DNA of 64,000 nt from Butyrivibrio sp. (GTDB lineage Bacteria > Bacillota > Clostridia > Lachnospirales > Lachnospiraceae): assembly GCA_015056585.1 (NCBI GenBank), contig SVFZ01000082.1, forward strand, positions 1 through 64,000. The letters run 5' to 3'. The notes under the pieces were generated by a model. It was given only the letters and a program-made list of their open reading frames with translations, was not told where the DNA came from and ran no database searches. Shown piece by piece: positions 37,540-45,976 of the stretch. The number at the start of each line of letters is the position of its first letter. Within the stretch, counting starts at the first letter, position 1. The position numbers and the translations under genes were made by a program.

Positions 37540-38571
37540 CTAATTCTTCTTGTAAAGATCATCAAGCGCATGCCTCATATTCTTCAGAGTACTGATTACC
37601 TTGTCATAATCCATTCTCTTGGGTCCTATGATGCCTACCGTACCCTTCATTCCGTCGCCAAGCTCGTAAGTTGCTGTTACAACGCTGCAATCCTTCATGG
37701 CCTGGACAGGTGTCTCATTGCCGATATAGACCTGAATTCCTGTCTCCTCTCCATCTGCTGAAAGTGTATCCTCAACTATGCTGGAAAGATCTTTTGTGTC
37801 CTCAAAGGTACTGATCAGCTCGCTTGCCTTGGCAGAATCTGTAAGCTCCGGGTACTTGAAAATATTCATTGTACCACTGGTATAAATCTGCAGATCATCG
37901 TCTGCCGTAATAGACTCTGCTGCCGCATCTATCACATTCCCTATGATTTCGCTGTGGATGCCTGCCTCCTGCTTGACCGCTGCAATAAGTCCAAGATTGA
38001 TATCTTCAACTGCAAGACCGTCAAGTCTGGTATTCATCAGAATATTAAGTTTAAGCATCGTAGCGTCATCCAGAACTTCTTCCACAGGGATTATTTTATT
38101 CTTGATAACGTTTCCTTCTATAACTATAGTTGCCAGAAGATGTTCATCATCAACCTTGGATATCTGAATGAACTTAAGCTTGTTCTTCCGAAGCTGCGGA
38201 GCAGAGATCATGGTTGCATAATTGGTATCAACTGCCAGTGTCTTGGCAACCTGCTTGAGAAGGTTCTCAAGTTTCTCCTCCTTGTCAAGGAGCATCTCCT
38301 TCATGTTCTCAAGCTTCTCTTCCTTGTCCCTTAGCATCTCATCAACATATACCCTGTATCCCTGATCTGAAGGAATACGTCCTGCTGATGTATGTGGCTG
38401 GATAATTAGCCCCATCTCTTCAAGATCTGCCATTTCATTTCTGATAGTGGCGGAACTAAGGTTAATTTCCGGATCCTTGGAAATCGTACGACTTCCTACA
38501 GGTTCTCCCGTTTCCAGATAATTCTTAACTATAGCATGAAGAATTTTTCTTTTTCTTTCATCTAATTCCAT
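37540..38571 (-). CDS. hrcA: Heat-inducible transcription repressor HrcA
   Basis: 343 residues. The N-terminal winged helix (MELDERKRKILHAIVKNYLETGEPVGSRTISKDPEINLSSATIRNEMADLEEMGLI) binds CIRCE; the C-terminal part has the GAF-like HrcA domain (GTVGIIGPKRMDYDKVISTLKNM). A charged coiled-coil insertion with a duplicated unit (MLRDKEEKLENMKEMLLDKEEKLENLL) lies near residues 80-105. It represses its own operon through the CIRCE in its leader. Confidence 0.96.
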   Translation of the reverse strand: MELDERKRKILHAIVKNYLETGEPVGSRTISKDPEINLSSATIRNEMADLEEMGLIIQPHTSAGRIPSDQGYRVYVDEMLRDKEEKLENMKEMLLDKEEKLENLLKQVAKTLAVDTNYATMISAPQLRKNKLKFIQISKVDDEHLLATIVIEGNVIKNKIIPVEEVLDDATMLKLNILMNTRLDGLAVEDINLGLIAAVKQEAGIHSEIIGNVIDAAAESITADDDLQIYTSGTMNIFKYPELTDSAKASELISTFEDTKDLSSIVEDTLSADGEETGIQVYIGNETPVQAMKDCSVVTATYELGDGMKGTVGIIGPKRMDYDKVISTLKNMRHALDDLYKKN

Positions 38572-38630
38572 GTTGCCCTTCCTCTGTATTCACCGGTTTA
38601 AATTCATTGGAATGGTACTTTTTTGGAGTG

Positions 38631-38657
38631 TTAGCACTCGACTGTATCGAGTGCTAA
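38631..38657 (-). promoter_or_regulatory. CIRCE operator (HrcA binding site)
   Basis: TTAGCACTC-N9-GAGTGCTAA, a perfect match to the CIRCE consensus. It lies in the 5' leader of hrcA, starting about 16 bases downstream of the -10 box, so HrcA can block early transcription. Confidence 0.98.
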
Positions 38658-38672
38658 CATCTTCTGTATCAT

Positions 38673-38701
38673 AAAATAACACTCATGAATGACCTTGTCA
38701 A
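38673..38701 (-). promoter_or_regulatory. Heat-shock operon promoter
   Basis: Minus strand TTGACA (38696-38701), 17 bases, TATTTT (38673-38678), upstream of CIRCE. A vegetative sigma-A type promoter. Confidence 0.85.
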
Positions 38702-38735
38702 CCATGCAATTGTAAAATATCTATGAAACAATAAA

Positions 38736-38759
38736 GGAGCCCGCAAATATGCGGGCTCC
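38736..38759 (-). terminator. Terminator after the cohesin-like gene
   Basis: GGAGCCCGCA/TGCGGGCTCC, a 10 bp perfect stem with a 4-base loop, then TTTATTG on the minus strand, 30 bases past the stop codon. Confidence 0.9.
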
Positions 38760-38789
38760 CGTCGATTATGATTTAAAAGATATTTGGAA

Positions 38790-39587
38790 TCAGCCAAACC
38801 ATCCAAAGAACTTTCTTATTGTGCCTGATACAGGCTCTGAAGGCTCAGAAACAATTCTTTCATTACCAACCTTCTGATAAGAAGCTACCTTATAATAGTA
38901 CTTGGTATTGTTCTTTACATAAAGATCAAGGTTAAATGTTAAAGTAGTCTCCCAAAGTTCCTTGTAATTGTCGTCTGTCCCTTCGCTACGGTATAAAATG
39001 TAACCGTCTGCGTTAGGATCACCCTTCCAGCTAAGGTTGAAGGAAATGAGTCCCTGACCAAGTCTAAGCCTTGTAGGAGTCTTAGGAAGCGGTCTTCCGA
39101 CATTAACAGTATCCTCTAATGTCACATCTGAAATAACACTTTGGTCTTCATTATTAATACCAAATATTGTTGTCTTTACAGTTGTGTTCAGATTCTTTGC
39201 AGCACTTACCTTAAAGTTCATGGTAAGCACTCTTCCGCTTACACTCTTTGGCCTGTCATTGACAAATGCATATGCGATTCCTGTGCTATCGCCATTGCTG
39301 TAGTTTCTGTTGATATCAAACTCGCTAAAATGAAACCCTTCAGATTCACTTACAAGTGTGAGCACTTCCGGATCATATTCTACTGCAATTCTGCCGTCTG
39401 TCGCTTTTACCTTATCAAGACTGAGCTTATAGGTTACCTTCTGGTTCTTTCCGGTTCCTGATACAGTAACTGTTGTATGAGCAGGTGCATTATCTGCTGC
39501 TAAGGCCTTTGGCGCCGGTGCTGCGACAAAAAGGGCAAGCGCTGTCAATCCGAGAACGAATGCTCTTTTCATATTCTTAATCATCAT
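38790..39587 (-). CDS. Secreted cohesin-like and fibronectin-III-like protein
   Basis: About 265 residues. A signal peptide (MKRAFVLGLTALALFVAAPAPKALA) leads to a domain of about 125 residues with the cohesin pattern: TVTVSG strand, DGRIAVEYDPEVLTLVS, a YAFVNDRPKSVSGRVLTMNFKVS edge, and closing strands. A fibronectin-III-like domain follows (TRLRLGQGLISFNLSWKGDPNADGYILYRSE) and a short FFGWFG tail. No anchor or LPXTG. The gene overlaps the 3' end of a subtilase that carries dockerin-like repeats, so the two may bind each other. AGGAGG sits five bases before ATG 39587. The cohesin call is by eye and moderately sure. Confidence 0.72.
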   Translation of the reverse strand: MMIKNMKRAFVLGLTALALFVAAPAPKALAADNAPAHTTVTVSGTGKNQKVTYKLSLDKVKATDGRIAVEYDPEVLTLVSESEGFHFSEFDINRNYSNGDSTGIAYAFVNDRPKSVSGRVLTMNFKVSAAKNLNTTVKTTIFGINNEDQSVISDVTLEDTVNVGRPLPKTPTRLRLGQGLISFNLSWKGDPNADGYILYRSEGTDDNYKELWETTLTFNLDLYVKNNTKYYYKVASYQKVGNERIVSEPSEPVSGTIRKFFGWFG

Positions 39588-42500
39588 TCTCTCCTCCTGA
39601 TACGTCTTCTGCTGGTGCATCAGAAGATGCCTCCCGGCCGGCTTCTGAATTATCTGCACTGCTGTCATTTGCAGCTTCGTCTTCTGATCCCGCTTCAGAG
39701 CTTGCTTCTGATGCAGCTTCTGAAGCTTCTGCTGCTGTCTCGTCCTGAGACTTCTTATCTTCTTTAACTTCTTCTGTTGCTTCTTTTACTTCCTCTGTTA
39801 CTTCTTCAGTAGCAGCATCCTTTTCAGCTTCTACAGCTTCCACTGAGCTCTTTTCTGCTGAAGCATCTTCTGCAGTTTCGTCAGATTCTTTTTTCTCATC
39901 ATCCTTTACTGCACTCTTTTTATCATCCTTCAAAACGCTCTTCTTATCATCTTTTACAGCCTGCTCTTCATCGGCTCCGGTCTTGCTGTTTGAAGGTCTG
40001 CCGACAACAGTAACATTTACCTGAGCTGAAAGGTTGTTGCCCTTCTTATCGGTAGCAAGTGTAGTAACAGTAATAACTGCCGTTCCTTCCTTCTTACCAA
40101 GAACAGTTCCGGACTGTGAAACTGCAGCAACATCAGGATCTGAAGACTCCCAAGCTACAGCATCATAGCCTTCTGCAAGCCACTTAGGAGATACAGTAGC
40201 CTTGATCTGTGCTGTTCTTCCAACTGTAACTTCAAGTTCCTGCTTATCAACTGTTATATCAGTAACAAACTTAGTATCAGCATGTCCTGTGTTGTTGAAG
40301 CGATATACTGAAGCATTTCCTGCATAGTCGAATACTTCTACATAGAATACATCCTCAGGAGCATCAATTGTTACAACAGCATCCTGATCCTTTGTCTCCT
40401 GGTTAACAGCATATCTTCCAAGGATAGTGCTCTTATCGTTAGCAATTACAAGTACTGCAGCTGTGTATCTGTTGTCGTATACTGTGATGTCATATTTGCC
40501 TTCTGCTGCCTTTGCTGCATCTGCGATAACCGGCTTAGTGTTATCAATAGCCATAGGTGTTGTGAGATACAGGCCCTTACCATCAAGAGTCTTTGGATCT
40601 TCTACATTATCGTAATAGCTTGGAACTGCCTCAAGTGTGATCTCTACTTCAGTTCCATCCTCAAGAGGATTGCCCTTGGCATCTGTTCCTGCCCAGTTAA
40701 GATCCTGCCACTGAATGTAGTTTTTCCACTGTCCTTCATATACGAAGGAAGCGTAGTTCTCATATTCAACGTTCTCAAAGTATACCTCACCGGTATTCTT
40801 ATCTGAAATTGTTATGATTACTCTGTTAGCATTTCTGATAAGTGAATAGTACTGTGATCCGAGTACTGTGCCATTCAAAGAACTGATGGCATTTCTGTCC
40901 TCAATATACTTTGCATCATCTGCAAACAGGTTTGGAATGAAATAGTTCTCATTTGCTGAACCCATAGGATAAACTGAGAGGAAGTTAGTCTCACTAAGTC
41001 CTACATAAGTCTGTCCATCGTAGTTCGGGTCATGTACATACTGCATGAAGTCAAACGGCTCATACATTGAAGAATCCATCCAGCTTCCGTAGAATGCAAG
41101 GAAAGGAATTGAAAGATCAACATTACCCTTTGCATAAATGAATCCATCTACATACATACCGTTTTCGAAGCCTGAGAGATAATTTCTGTCGTCTTCTGAA
41201 AGGTTTACATTAACATCAATTGTTGTAACGTCATTTACTCTTACAACTGTAAGTCCAAGGTTGGCAACATCTGCTGCTCCCCTTATCTGCTTGCCAAAAA
41301 GATATACATCCTTTGTATTAACAACTCCGTCCTTGTTAAGATCGAAGTATTCATCATGCTCGTCAACAATAGGAAGCTCAACTGAGCCGTTCACTGCTGA
41401 AAGGAACTGGCTTCTGTCGCTGAGATCTACTGCGCCGTCGTTGTTAAGGTCATAAACAAGTGCTGTATCACTTGCAGAAAGAGATACTGAAGGATTGAGC
41501 TGATGAGATGTTCCGTAGAAATACTTAAATCCATCCTGCTCATAGAGCTGTTCTGTTAATACTGAAGAATCAAGAACAAAGAACTGCTCTTTATCTGTAA
41601 GGTTGTGGATATCAAATGAGAAGCTGTAATTACCTGATCTTGAAGGATCATCTCCCAGTGTGATCTTAACCTTACCGTCGTTTCCTTCCTTGCCGCCTAC
41701 AAGAATATAAGCAGGAGATGTTACTGCATTATAAACATTTGCAAGGCCAGCGCCCTGTGATCTTGGTGAATACTCAAGTCCCTCAGGATCATTGTCCTCA
41801 CGAAGGGGAATAGCTGTACTCATCAAAAGAGTCTGTGCAAGAGTTCTTACAGAGAGACCTTCTTTATTTGCAAGGTCATTCTCGCGGATGTACTGCTCAA
41901 CAAGCGCACTCTGTCCTGCAATTGAAGGAGCTGCCATGGAAGTACCCGATTCAACACCGTAAGTGCCATTGTTAAGTGTTGAGTAGATGTTTCCACCCGG
42001 GGCTGTGATTTCAGGCTTAAGGTCAAGAGTTCCGGGAACACCGTAAGATGAGAATGTGCTCATTGTATATCCGTCAGGAACATCTGTCTTAAGACCAACC
42101 TTGGCAGAAACAGTAACTGTACCTTCATATGTTGTCTCTGAAGTCTGCTCAGCACCTGCAAGAATGCTCTGAGCATCAGCTAAGGTAATTGATACACATG
42201 GAATCGTTGCTGTACTGTCAGCAAGAAGCATTCCGATTGTACCGGGCTGGTTATTGTAAACAACGCAAGCTACTGCTCCGGCAGCTTCAGCATTCTGGTG
42301 CTTTTCAACGAATGTGATAGATCCACGTGATACCATAACGATCTTGCCCTGAACATCAACACCTTCGTAATCATCGGCAAGTCCAAGACCGTCTATAAGT
42401 ACGAAAGGATACTGTGTTCCGTTGCCGTCTGCTGAAGTATCAAGTGTCTTGAACAGATCTGCATGGCTCTCGCTTCCATCTGAATAGAAGATTTTCTTTC

Positions 42501-44178
42501 CATCCTCTGTTTCGAAGCAGTTACCTGCAATACCGCTGTTTACTGCACTGGCTACTGTAAGTGCATTACGATATGATCCCGGTGAACCAACTGTATCCTG
42601 GTTAACGTCAGCACTTAAGTTAACACCATATGTTGATTCATCAGACCAGCGTCCTGAGTTACCTGCAGAAATAGATACAACTGTGCTTGTTCCCTGAAGC
42701 TTATCAAACACATCATTGATATATGTCTCAGAATCTGATGAGTATCCTGCTGCAGATGAGCCAAGACTTAAGTTAACAACATCGCACTTAAGGAGGATCG
42801 CGTCCTCAATAGCTGCCATGTAGTCATCACTGTAAGCGCCGCCGCCCTTACCGAATACCTTCATTGTAAGGAGCTGAGCATCAGGAGCGATACCTACTAC
42901 TCCTGTCTCCTGTCTTGAAAATCCGCTTTCTGCTGCGCTGTTAGGAACATAGTAGTTGGCTGTTGCAATACCTGATACGTGTGTACCATGGTCGCCCTGG
43001 TCATCATTGTCGTGAGTTATTTCAAGATCCTTGTCTACATAGTTAAATGCAAAAGGAATCTTTTCATTAAGATAAAGCTGATCAGCAGATACCCCGCCAT
43101 TTACCTGTGCAACATTAAGATTCGGCAAAACTGAAGCAATTTCCTCTGCCGTAAGAAGATTATAGTCTGATACAGACTTTCCTGCTGCCTGTGCAGTCTC
43201 ATTCAAATGAGCATCAAAAGCTGCTGCATCGAATGATGGATGGTCTGAATCGATACCTGTATCAATAACAGCTATTCTTGTTCCTGCTCCTGTATAACCG
43301 TTAGCCCATGTAGAATAACTGCCTACCATATCTCCGGAAGTAATTGTCATCGGCTCAGCTGTTTCCTGAGGAACATATTTCTGAGCAACATAAACAGCTG
43401 CAACTCCGTCGACATTAACGATATTGTCGATGTCCTTATAAGCAACATCAGCAGATACCGCATTTGTGATGATTGAAAGATTATAATTAACATCAAGCTG
43501 CTGACCGTCAAGAGCTTCTGCTGAAATCTTTTCAACTGTCTCTTCCTGCTCTGCAATGATATTCTCAGACAGATTCATAGCAGCGCTGTTATCAGCAAGG
43601 TTCTCTGTATCGTAACCCTGATCAAGGACACTGTCGCCCTCCATTACGATGATGACACGAGTCTGCTCGTCAGGATCCTTCTCCTCGATCGGGACATCAG
43701 TTTCCAGAGCATCTACAGCAGTAACGGGCGCCTCAAGTCCCTCTTCCTGCGGATCTACTTCTTCAAACAAAGGAAGATTTTCTTCTGTTTTCTCTTCTGA
43801 AGTTTCCTCAGAGCTCTCTTCAGTTTTTTCTACTGATGCTGTTTCCTTCTCCTCTGACTGTACTTCCTCCTGAAGTTGTTCCGGATGCGTCTCTTTATCA
43901 GCCGCATTTTCCTCTTCCGCTTTTTCACTGACTACTTCTGATTTACCGCTCTTATTTTCTGTCTCTTTGACAGATTCATCTGCTTTTTCAGAAACTTTAT
44001 CTTCAGTTGTTTCCTTGGTAGCTTCAGCAGTTTCTTTTGTTTCAGCTTCTTCTACATTAGCAGAAAGATTTGCAGTACTATCCCCGGCAGTTGCCGCAGC
44101 AGTGATTGATGGTGAAAGAGCCAGTGTGGCACTTAAGATCACTGCGAGAGCCTTCGCGGAACCCACATTTCTTTTCAT
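39577..44178 (-). CDS. Large secreted subtilase with PA, dockerin-like and Big domains
   Basis: 1533 residues. Signal peptide, then about 110 acidic, disordered residues, then an I9-like propeptide. The S8 domain has Asp near residue 304 (AVIDTGIDSDHPS), His near 396 (HGTHVSG), Asn in ISAGNSG and Ser near 744 (GTSMAAPS), with a PA insert (GAVACVVYNNQ). Two EF-hand-like repeats, DLNNDGAVDLSDR near 909 and DLNKDGVVNTKDV near 944, form a dockerin-like unit inside the chain. A Big_2-type domain (about 1300-1390) precedes a 140-residue charged tail with VKDDKKS repeats. No LPXTG or membrane anchor. Lactocepin-like; it probably degrades proteins outside the cell. Its end overlaps the cohesin-like gene. 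Confidence 0.92.
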   Translation of the reverse strand: MKRNVGSAKALAVILSATLALSPSITAAATAGDSTANLSANVEEAETKETAEATKETTEDKVSEKADESVKETENKSGKSEVVSEKAEEENAADKETHPEQLQEEVQSEEKETASVEKTEESSEETSEEKTEENLPLFEEVDPQEEGLEAPVTAVDALETDVPIEEKDPDEQTRVIIVMEGDSVLDQGYDTENLADNSAAMNLSENIIAEQEETVEKISAEALDGQQLDVNYNLSIITNAVSADVAYKDIDNIVNVDGVAAVYVAQKYVPQETAEPMTITSGDMVGSYSTWANGYTGAGTRIAVIDTGIDSDHPSFDAAAFDAHLNETAQAAGKSVSDYNLLTAEEIASVLPNLNVAQVNGGVSADQLYLNEKIPFAFNYVDKDLEITHDNDDQGDHGTHVSGIATANYYVPNSAAESGFSRQETGVVGIAPDAQLLTMKVFGKGGGAYSDDYMAAIEDAILLKCDVVNLSLGSSAAGYSSDSETYINDVFDKLQGTSTVVSISAGNSGRWSDESTYGVNLSADVNQDTVGSPGSYRNALTVASAVNSGIAGNCFETEDGKKIFYSDGSESHADLFKTLDTSADGNGTQYPFVLIDGLGLADDYEGVDVQGKIVMVSRGSITFVEKHQNAEAAGAVACVVYNNQPGTIGMLLADSTATIPCVSITLADAQSILAGAEQTSETTYEGTVTVSAKVGLKTDVPDGYTMSTFSSYGVPGTLDLKPEITAPGGNIYSTLNNGTYGVESGTSMAAPSIAGQSALVEQYIRENDLANKEGLSVRTLAQTLLMSTAIPLREDNDPEGLEYSPRSQGAGLANVYNAVTSPAYILVGGKEGNDGKVKITLGDDPSRSGNYSFSFDIHNLTDKEQFFVLDSSVLTEQLYEQDGFKYFYGTSHQLNPSVSLSASDTALVYDLNNDGAVDLSDRSQFLSAVNGSVELPIVDEHDEYFDLNKDGVVNTKDVYLFGKQIRGAADVANLGLTVVRVNDVTTIDVNVNLSEDDRNYLSGFENGMYVDGFIYAKGNVDLSIPFLAFYGSWMDSSMYEPFDFMQYVHDPNYDGQTYVGLSETNFLSVYPMGSANENYFIPNLFADDAKYIEDRNAISSLNGTVLGSQYYSLIRNANRVIITISDKNTGEVYFENVEYENYASFVYEGQWKNYIQWQDLNWAGTDAKGNPLEDGTEVEITLEAVPSYYDNVEDPKTLDGKGLYLTTPMAIDNTKPVIADAAKAAEGKYDITVYDNRYTAAVLVIANDKSTILGRYAVNQETKDQDAVVTIDAPEDVFYVEVFDYAGNASVYRFNNTGHADTKFVTDITVDKQELEVTVGRTAQIKATVSPKWLAEGYDAVAWESSDPDVAAVSQSGTVLGKKEGTAVITVTTLATDKKGNNLSAQVNVTVVGRPSNSKTGADEEQAVKDDKKSVLKDDKKSAVKDDEKKESDETAEDASAEKSSVEAVEAEKDAATEEVTEEVKEATEEVKEDKKSQDETAAEASEAASEASSEAGSEDEAANDSSADNSEAGREASSDAPAEDVSGGENDD

Positions 44179-44365
44179 ACACTTTTCCCTCCGTAAAATA
44201 TTTATGATTAAAGGTCTTGCTCACCTTAGATCATCACAGTTTAGCTGATTCCCCAAATTATCAGACAAAACTTACGTCATTTAAAGCGTTGTTTTGTTAG
44301 CACTTTTATGTATTAAAGCAAATAGAGTAAAAAAAAGACTAAATTTATGCAAACGCTGTACTCTT

Positions 44366-44394
44366 AGTTTACGTTTGACATTAATTTTAGTCAA
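44366..44394 (-). promoter_or_regulatory. Promoter of the subtilase-cohesin pair
   Basis: Minus strand TTGACT (44389-44394), 17 bases, TAAACT (44366-44371). A run of phased A/T tracts upstream could act as an UP element. Confidence 0.8.
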
Positions 44395-44437
44395 GAAAAA
44401 ATTAAGAAAATATAAACAGAATATAAAGAAAATATAA

Positions 44438-44474
44438 AACTCCGGAATCAGCGTATTTACTGAGTTCCGGAGTT
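44438..44474 (-). terminator. Terminator of the DUF6465 gene
   Basis: AACTCCGGAA/TTCCGGAGTT, 10 bp stem with a 17-base loop, followed by TTATATTTTC on the minus strand. Confidence 0.8.
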
Positions 44475-44546
44475 CTTAATCACTTGTCATGGCATATCTT
44501 TGCGACAATACAAATTGATTATCGCCAGCGATAGCATTTCATCATA

Positions 44547-45020
44547 TTATAAAGCGTAGTTTCCAAGTTCCTTATCATTTACAACAAAGTAAACTGTATT
44601 CTCTTCAGGCTTTACGTAGATATCCAGCTTCTTGATATCAGCAGGATTCTTGCCCATATCATACTGACATACATTCTGTGCGTTCTCAATGAGAGTGTCG
44701 AATGTAACATTCTTATCAGCATACTGAAGAACAATGTTAGTCTTGATCTCAGCTGTAGCTGCCTTAGCAGGAGCTTTCTTGGCTGCAGGTTTCTTAGCTG
44801 CAGGTGCTGTCTTCTTTGCTGCCGGCTTCTTAGCTTCAGCCTTCTTCTCTGTTGTTGCGGCCTTCTTTACAGCAGGTTTCTTTGCTGCTGGAGCTGTTGC
44901 TTTCTTTACAGCGGGCTTATTTGCTGCCGGCTTAGATGTTTCCTTAGCAGCAGTTGTTGCTACAGGAGTCTTGATTGCTGCAACAGACTTAGCTGCTTCT
45001 GTCTTCTTTGTCTCTGGCAT
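44547..45020 (-). CDS. DUF6465 protein with Lys/Ala/Pro-rich histone-like region
   Basis: About 157 residues. The first 90 are a low-complexity, strongly basic region of AAKKPA, KKATAP and KKAPAK repeats like the tails of histone H1 or HU-extended proteins. The last 65 (NIVLQYADKNVTFDTLIENAQNVCQYDMGKNPADIKKLDIYVKPEENTVYFVVND) match the DUF6465 pattern. It might bind DNA or RNA through the tail; the function is unknown. A strong promoter and AGGAGGAG site point to high expression. ATG 45020 (MPETKK) is chosen over 45038. Confidence 0.82.
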   Translation of the reverse strand: MPETKKTEAAKSVAAIKTPVATTAAKETSKPAANKPAVKKATAPAAKKPAVKKAATTEKKAEAKKPAAKKTAPAAKKPAAKKAPAKAATAEIKTNIVLQYADKNVTFDTLIENAQNVCQYDMGKNPADIKKLDIYVKPEENTVYFVVNDKELGNYAL

Positions 45021-45091
45021 TTGTTTTCTCCTCCTCAAATTGCACTTAAATTGTTCAACTCGTTAAAACAATAAAGTCGTTTACGAAATAG

Positions 45092-45120
45092 AGTTTACTC
45101 CCTTTAAAGCGCATTGTCAA
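45092..45120 (-). promoter_or_regulatory. Strong promoter of the DUF6465 gene
   Basis: Minus strand TTGACA (45115-45120), 17 bases, TAAACT (45092-45097). The perfect -35 overlaps the uppP stop codon. Confidence 0.85.
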
Positions 45121-45950
45121 CGCATTCCAAAGTAAATTAATACAACCAATCCAAGAATAATGCGGTATACACCGAATACCTTAAAGTCATGCTTGCGTAT
45201 ATAGCCCATCAGGAAGCGTATCACCACGATAGATACAGCAAATGCAACCACTGTGCCAACAAGAAGAATCATAAACTCACTTCCTGTCATGCTTCCATCA
45301 AACTTAAGAACCTTAAGAAGGCTTGCTCCAGCCATTACAGGAATCGCAAGGTAGAAAGTGTACTCAGCAGCTACAGTTCTGGCAACTCCGATTAAAAGAG
45401 CTCCGACTATCGTAGCGCCCGATCTTGAAGTACCGGGAAATATTGCAGCCAATACCTGGAAGAATCCAATATATAATGCTGTCTTATATGTGATCTCAGA
45501 TATGGAGTTAACCTTAAACTCTTTTCCCTTTTTAGATGTCTCTATGGCAATAAATGCGATACCAAATACTATAAGTGCGATAGCTACGCATGGCCCGTTG
45601 TAAAAGAGCCTGTCAAACACATCATCAAACAAAACACCAATTATAGCAGCCGGAACGCAGGAAATAAGTATTTTTACCCAAAGGAGCCATACGTCTTTTC
45701 TGTTAACTCTGTGCTCAGCTCTTGCTTCTTTTGAGAAATCAAAAGGAAATATCTTATCCCAGAAAAGAATCACAACTGCAAGGATCGCTCCCAACTGAAT
45801 AACTACAAGGAACAGATTCCAGAACTCCTCACTGACATTCATCTTCACAAATTCATCAAGAAGGATCATGTGTCCCGTCGAACTTACAGGAAGCCACTCA
45901 GTTATGCCTTCCACAATACCAAACAAAATTGCCTTTAATAAATCTAACAT
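45117..45950 (-). CDS. uppP: Undecaprenyl-diphosphatase UppP/BacA
   Basis: About 277 residues and seven to eight spans. The two active-site motifs are present: EGITEWLPVSSTGHMILLDEF near residue 15 and PGTSRSGATIVGALLIG near residue 175. It recycles the lipid carrier of wall synthesis and can confer bacitracin resistance. ATG 45950 (MLDLLKAI) follows AGAGG; the track start at 45968 is a TTG. The start lies 26 bases after the aminotransferase stop codon. Confidence 0.95.
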   Translation of the reverse strand: MLDLLKAILFGIVEGITEWLPVSSTGHMILLDEFVKMNVSEEFWNLFLVVIQLGAILAVVILFWDKIFPFDFSKEARAEHRVNRKDVWLLWVKILISCVPAAIIGVLFDDVFDRLFYNGPCVAIALIVFGIAFIAIETSKKGKEFKVNSISEITYKTALYIGFFQVLAAIFPGTSRSGATIVGALLIGVARTVAAEYTFYLAIPVMAGASLLKVLKFDGSMTGSEFMILLVGTVVAFAVSIVVIRFLMGYIRKHDFKVFGVYRIILGLVVLIYFGMR

Positions 45951-45976
45951 TTTCAAACCTCTTTTCAAAAAATATC

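Larger units (their letters stand above)
44179..44546 (-). other. Intergenic region: long leader of the subtilase and end of the DUF6465 gene
   Basis: This 368-base AT-rich stretch has no gene. It holds the DUF6465 terminator (44438), an A-rich segment with repeated AATATAAA blocks (44410-44437) upstream of the promoter (44366-44394), and an untranslated leader of about 180 bases that includes a TTTAGTCTTTTTTTTACTC run. No riboswitch fold was recognised. The leader ends in GGAGGGAAAAGTGT before the ATG. Confidence 0.7.

Noticed and set aside
39577-39700. LPXTG or membrane anchor in the subtilase
   Set aside because: No LPxTG-like motif, hydrophobic span or basic tail is present at the C-terminus.
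44547-45020. Basic low-complexity ORF as an artefact
   Set aside because: It has a strong promoter, ribosome site, terminator and a recognisable C-terminal domain, so it is kept as a real gene.
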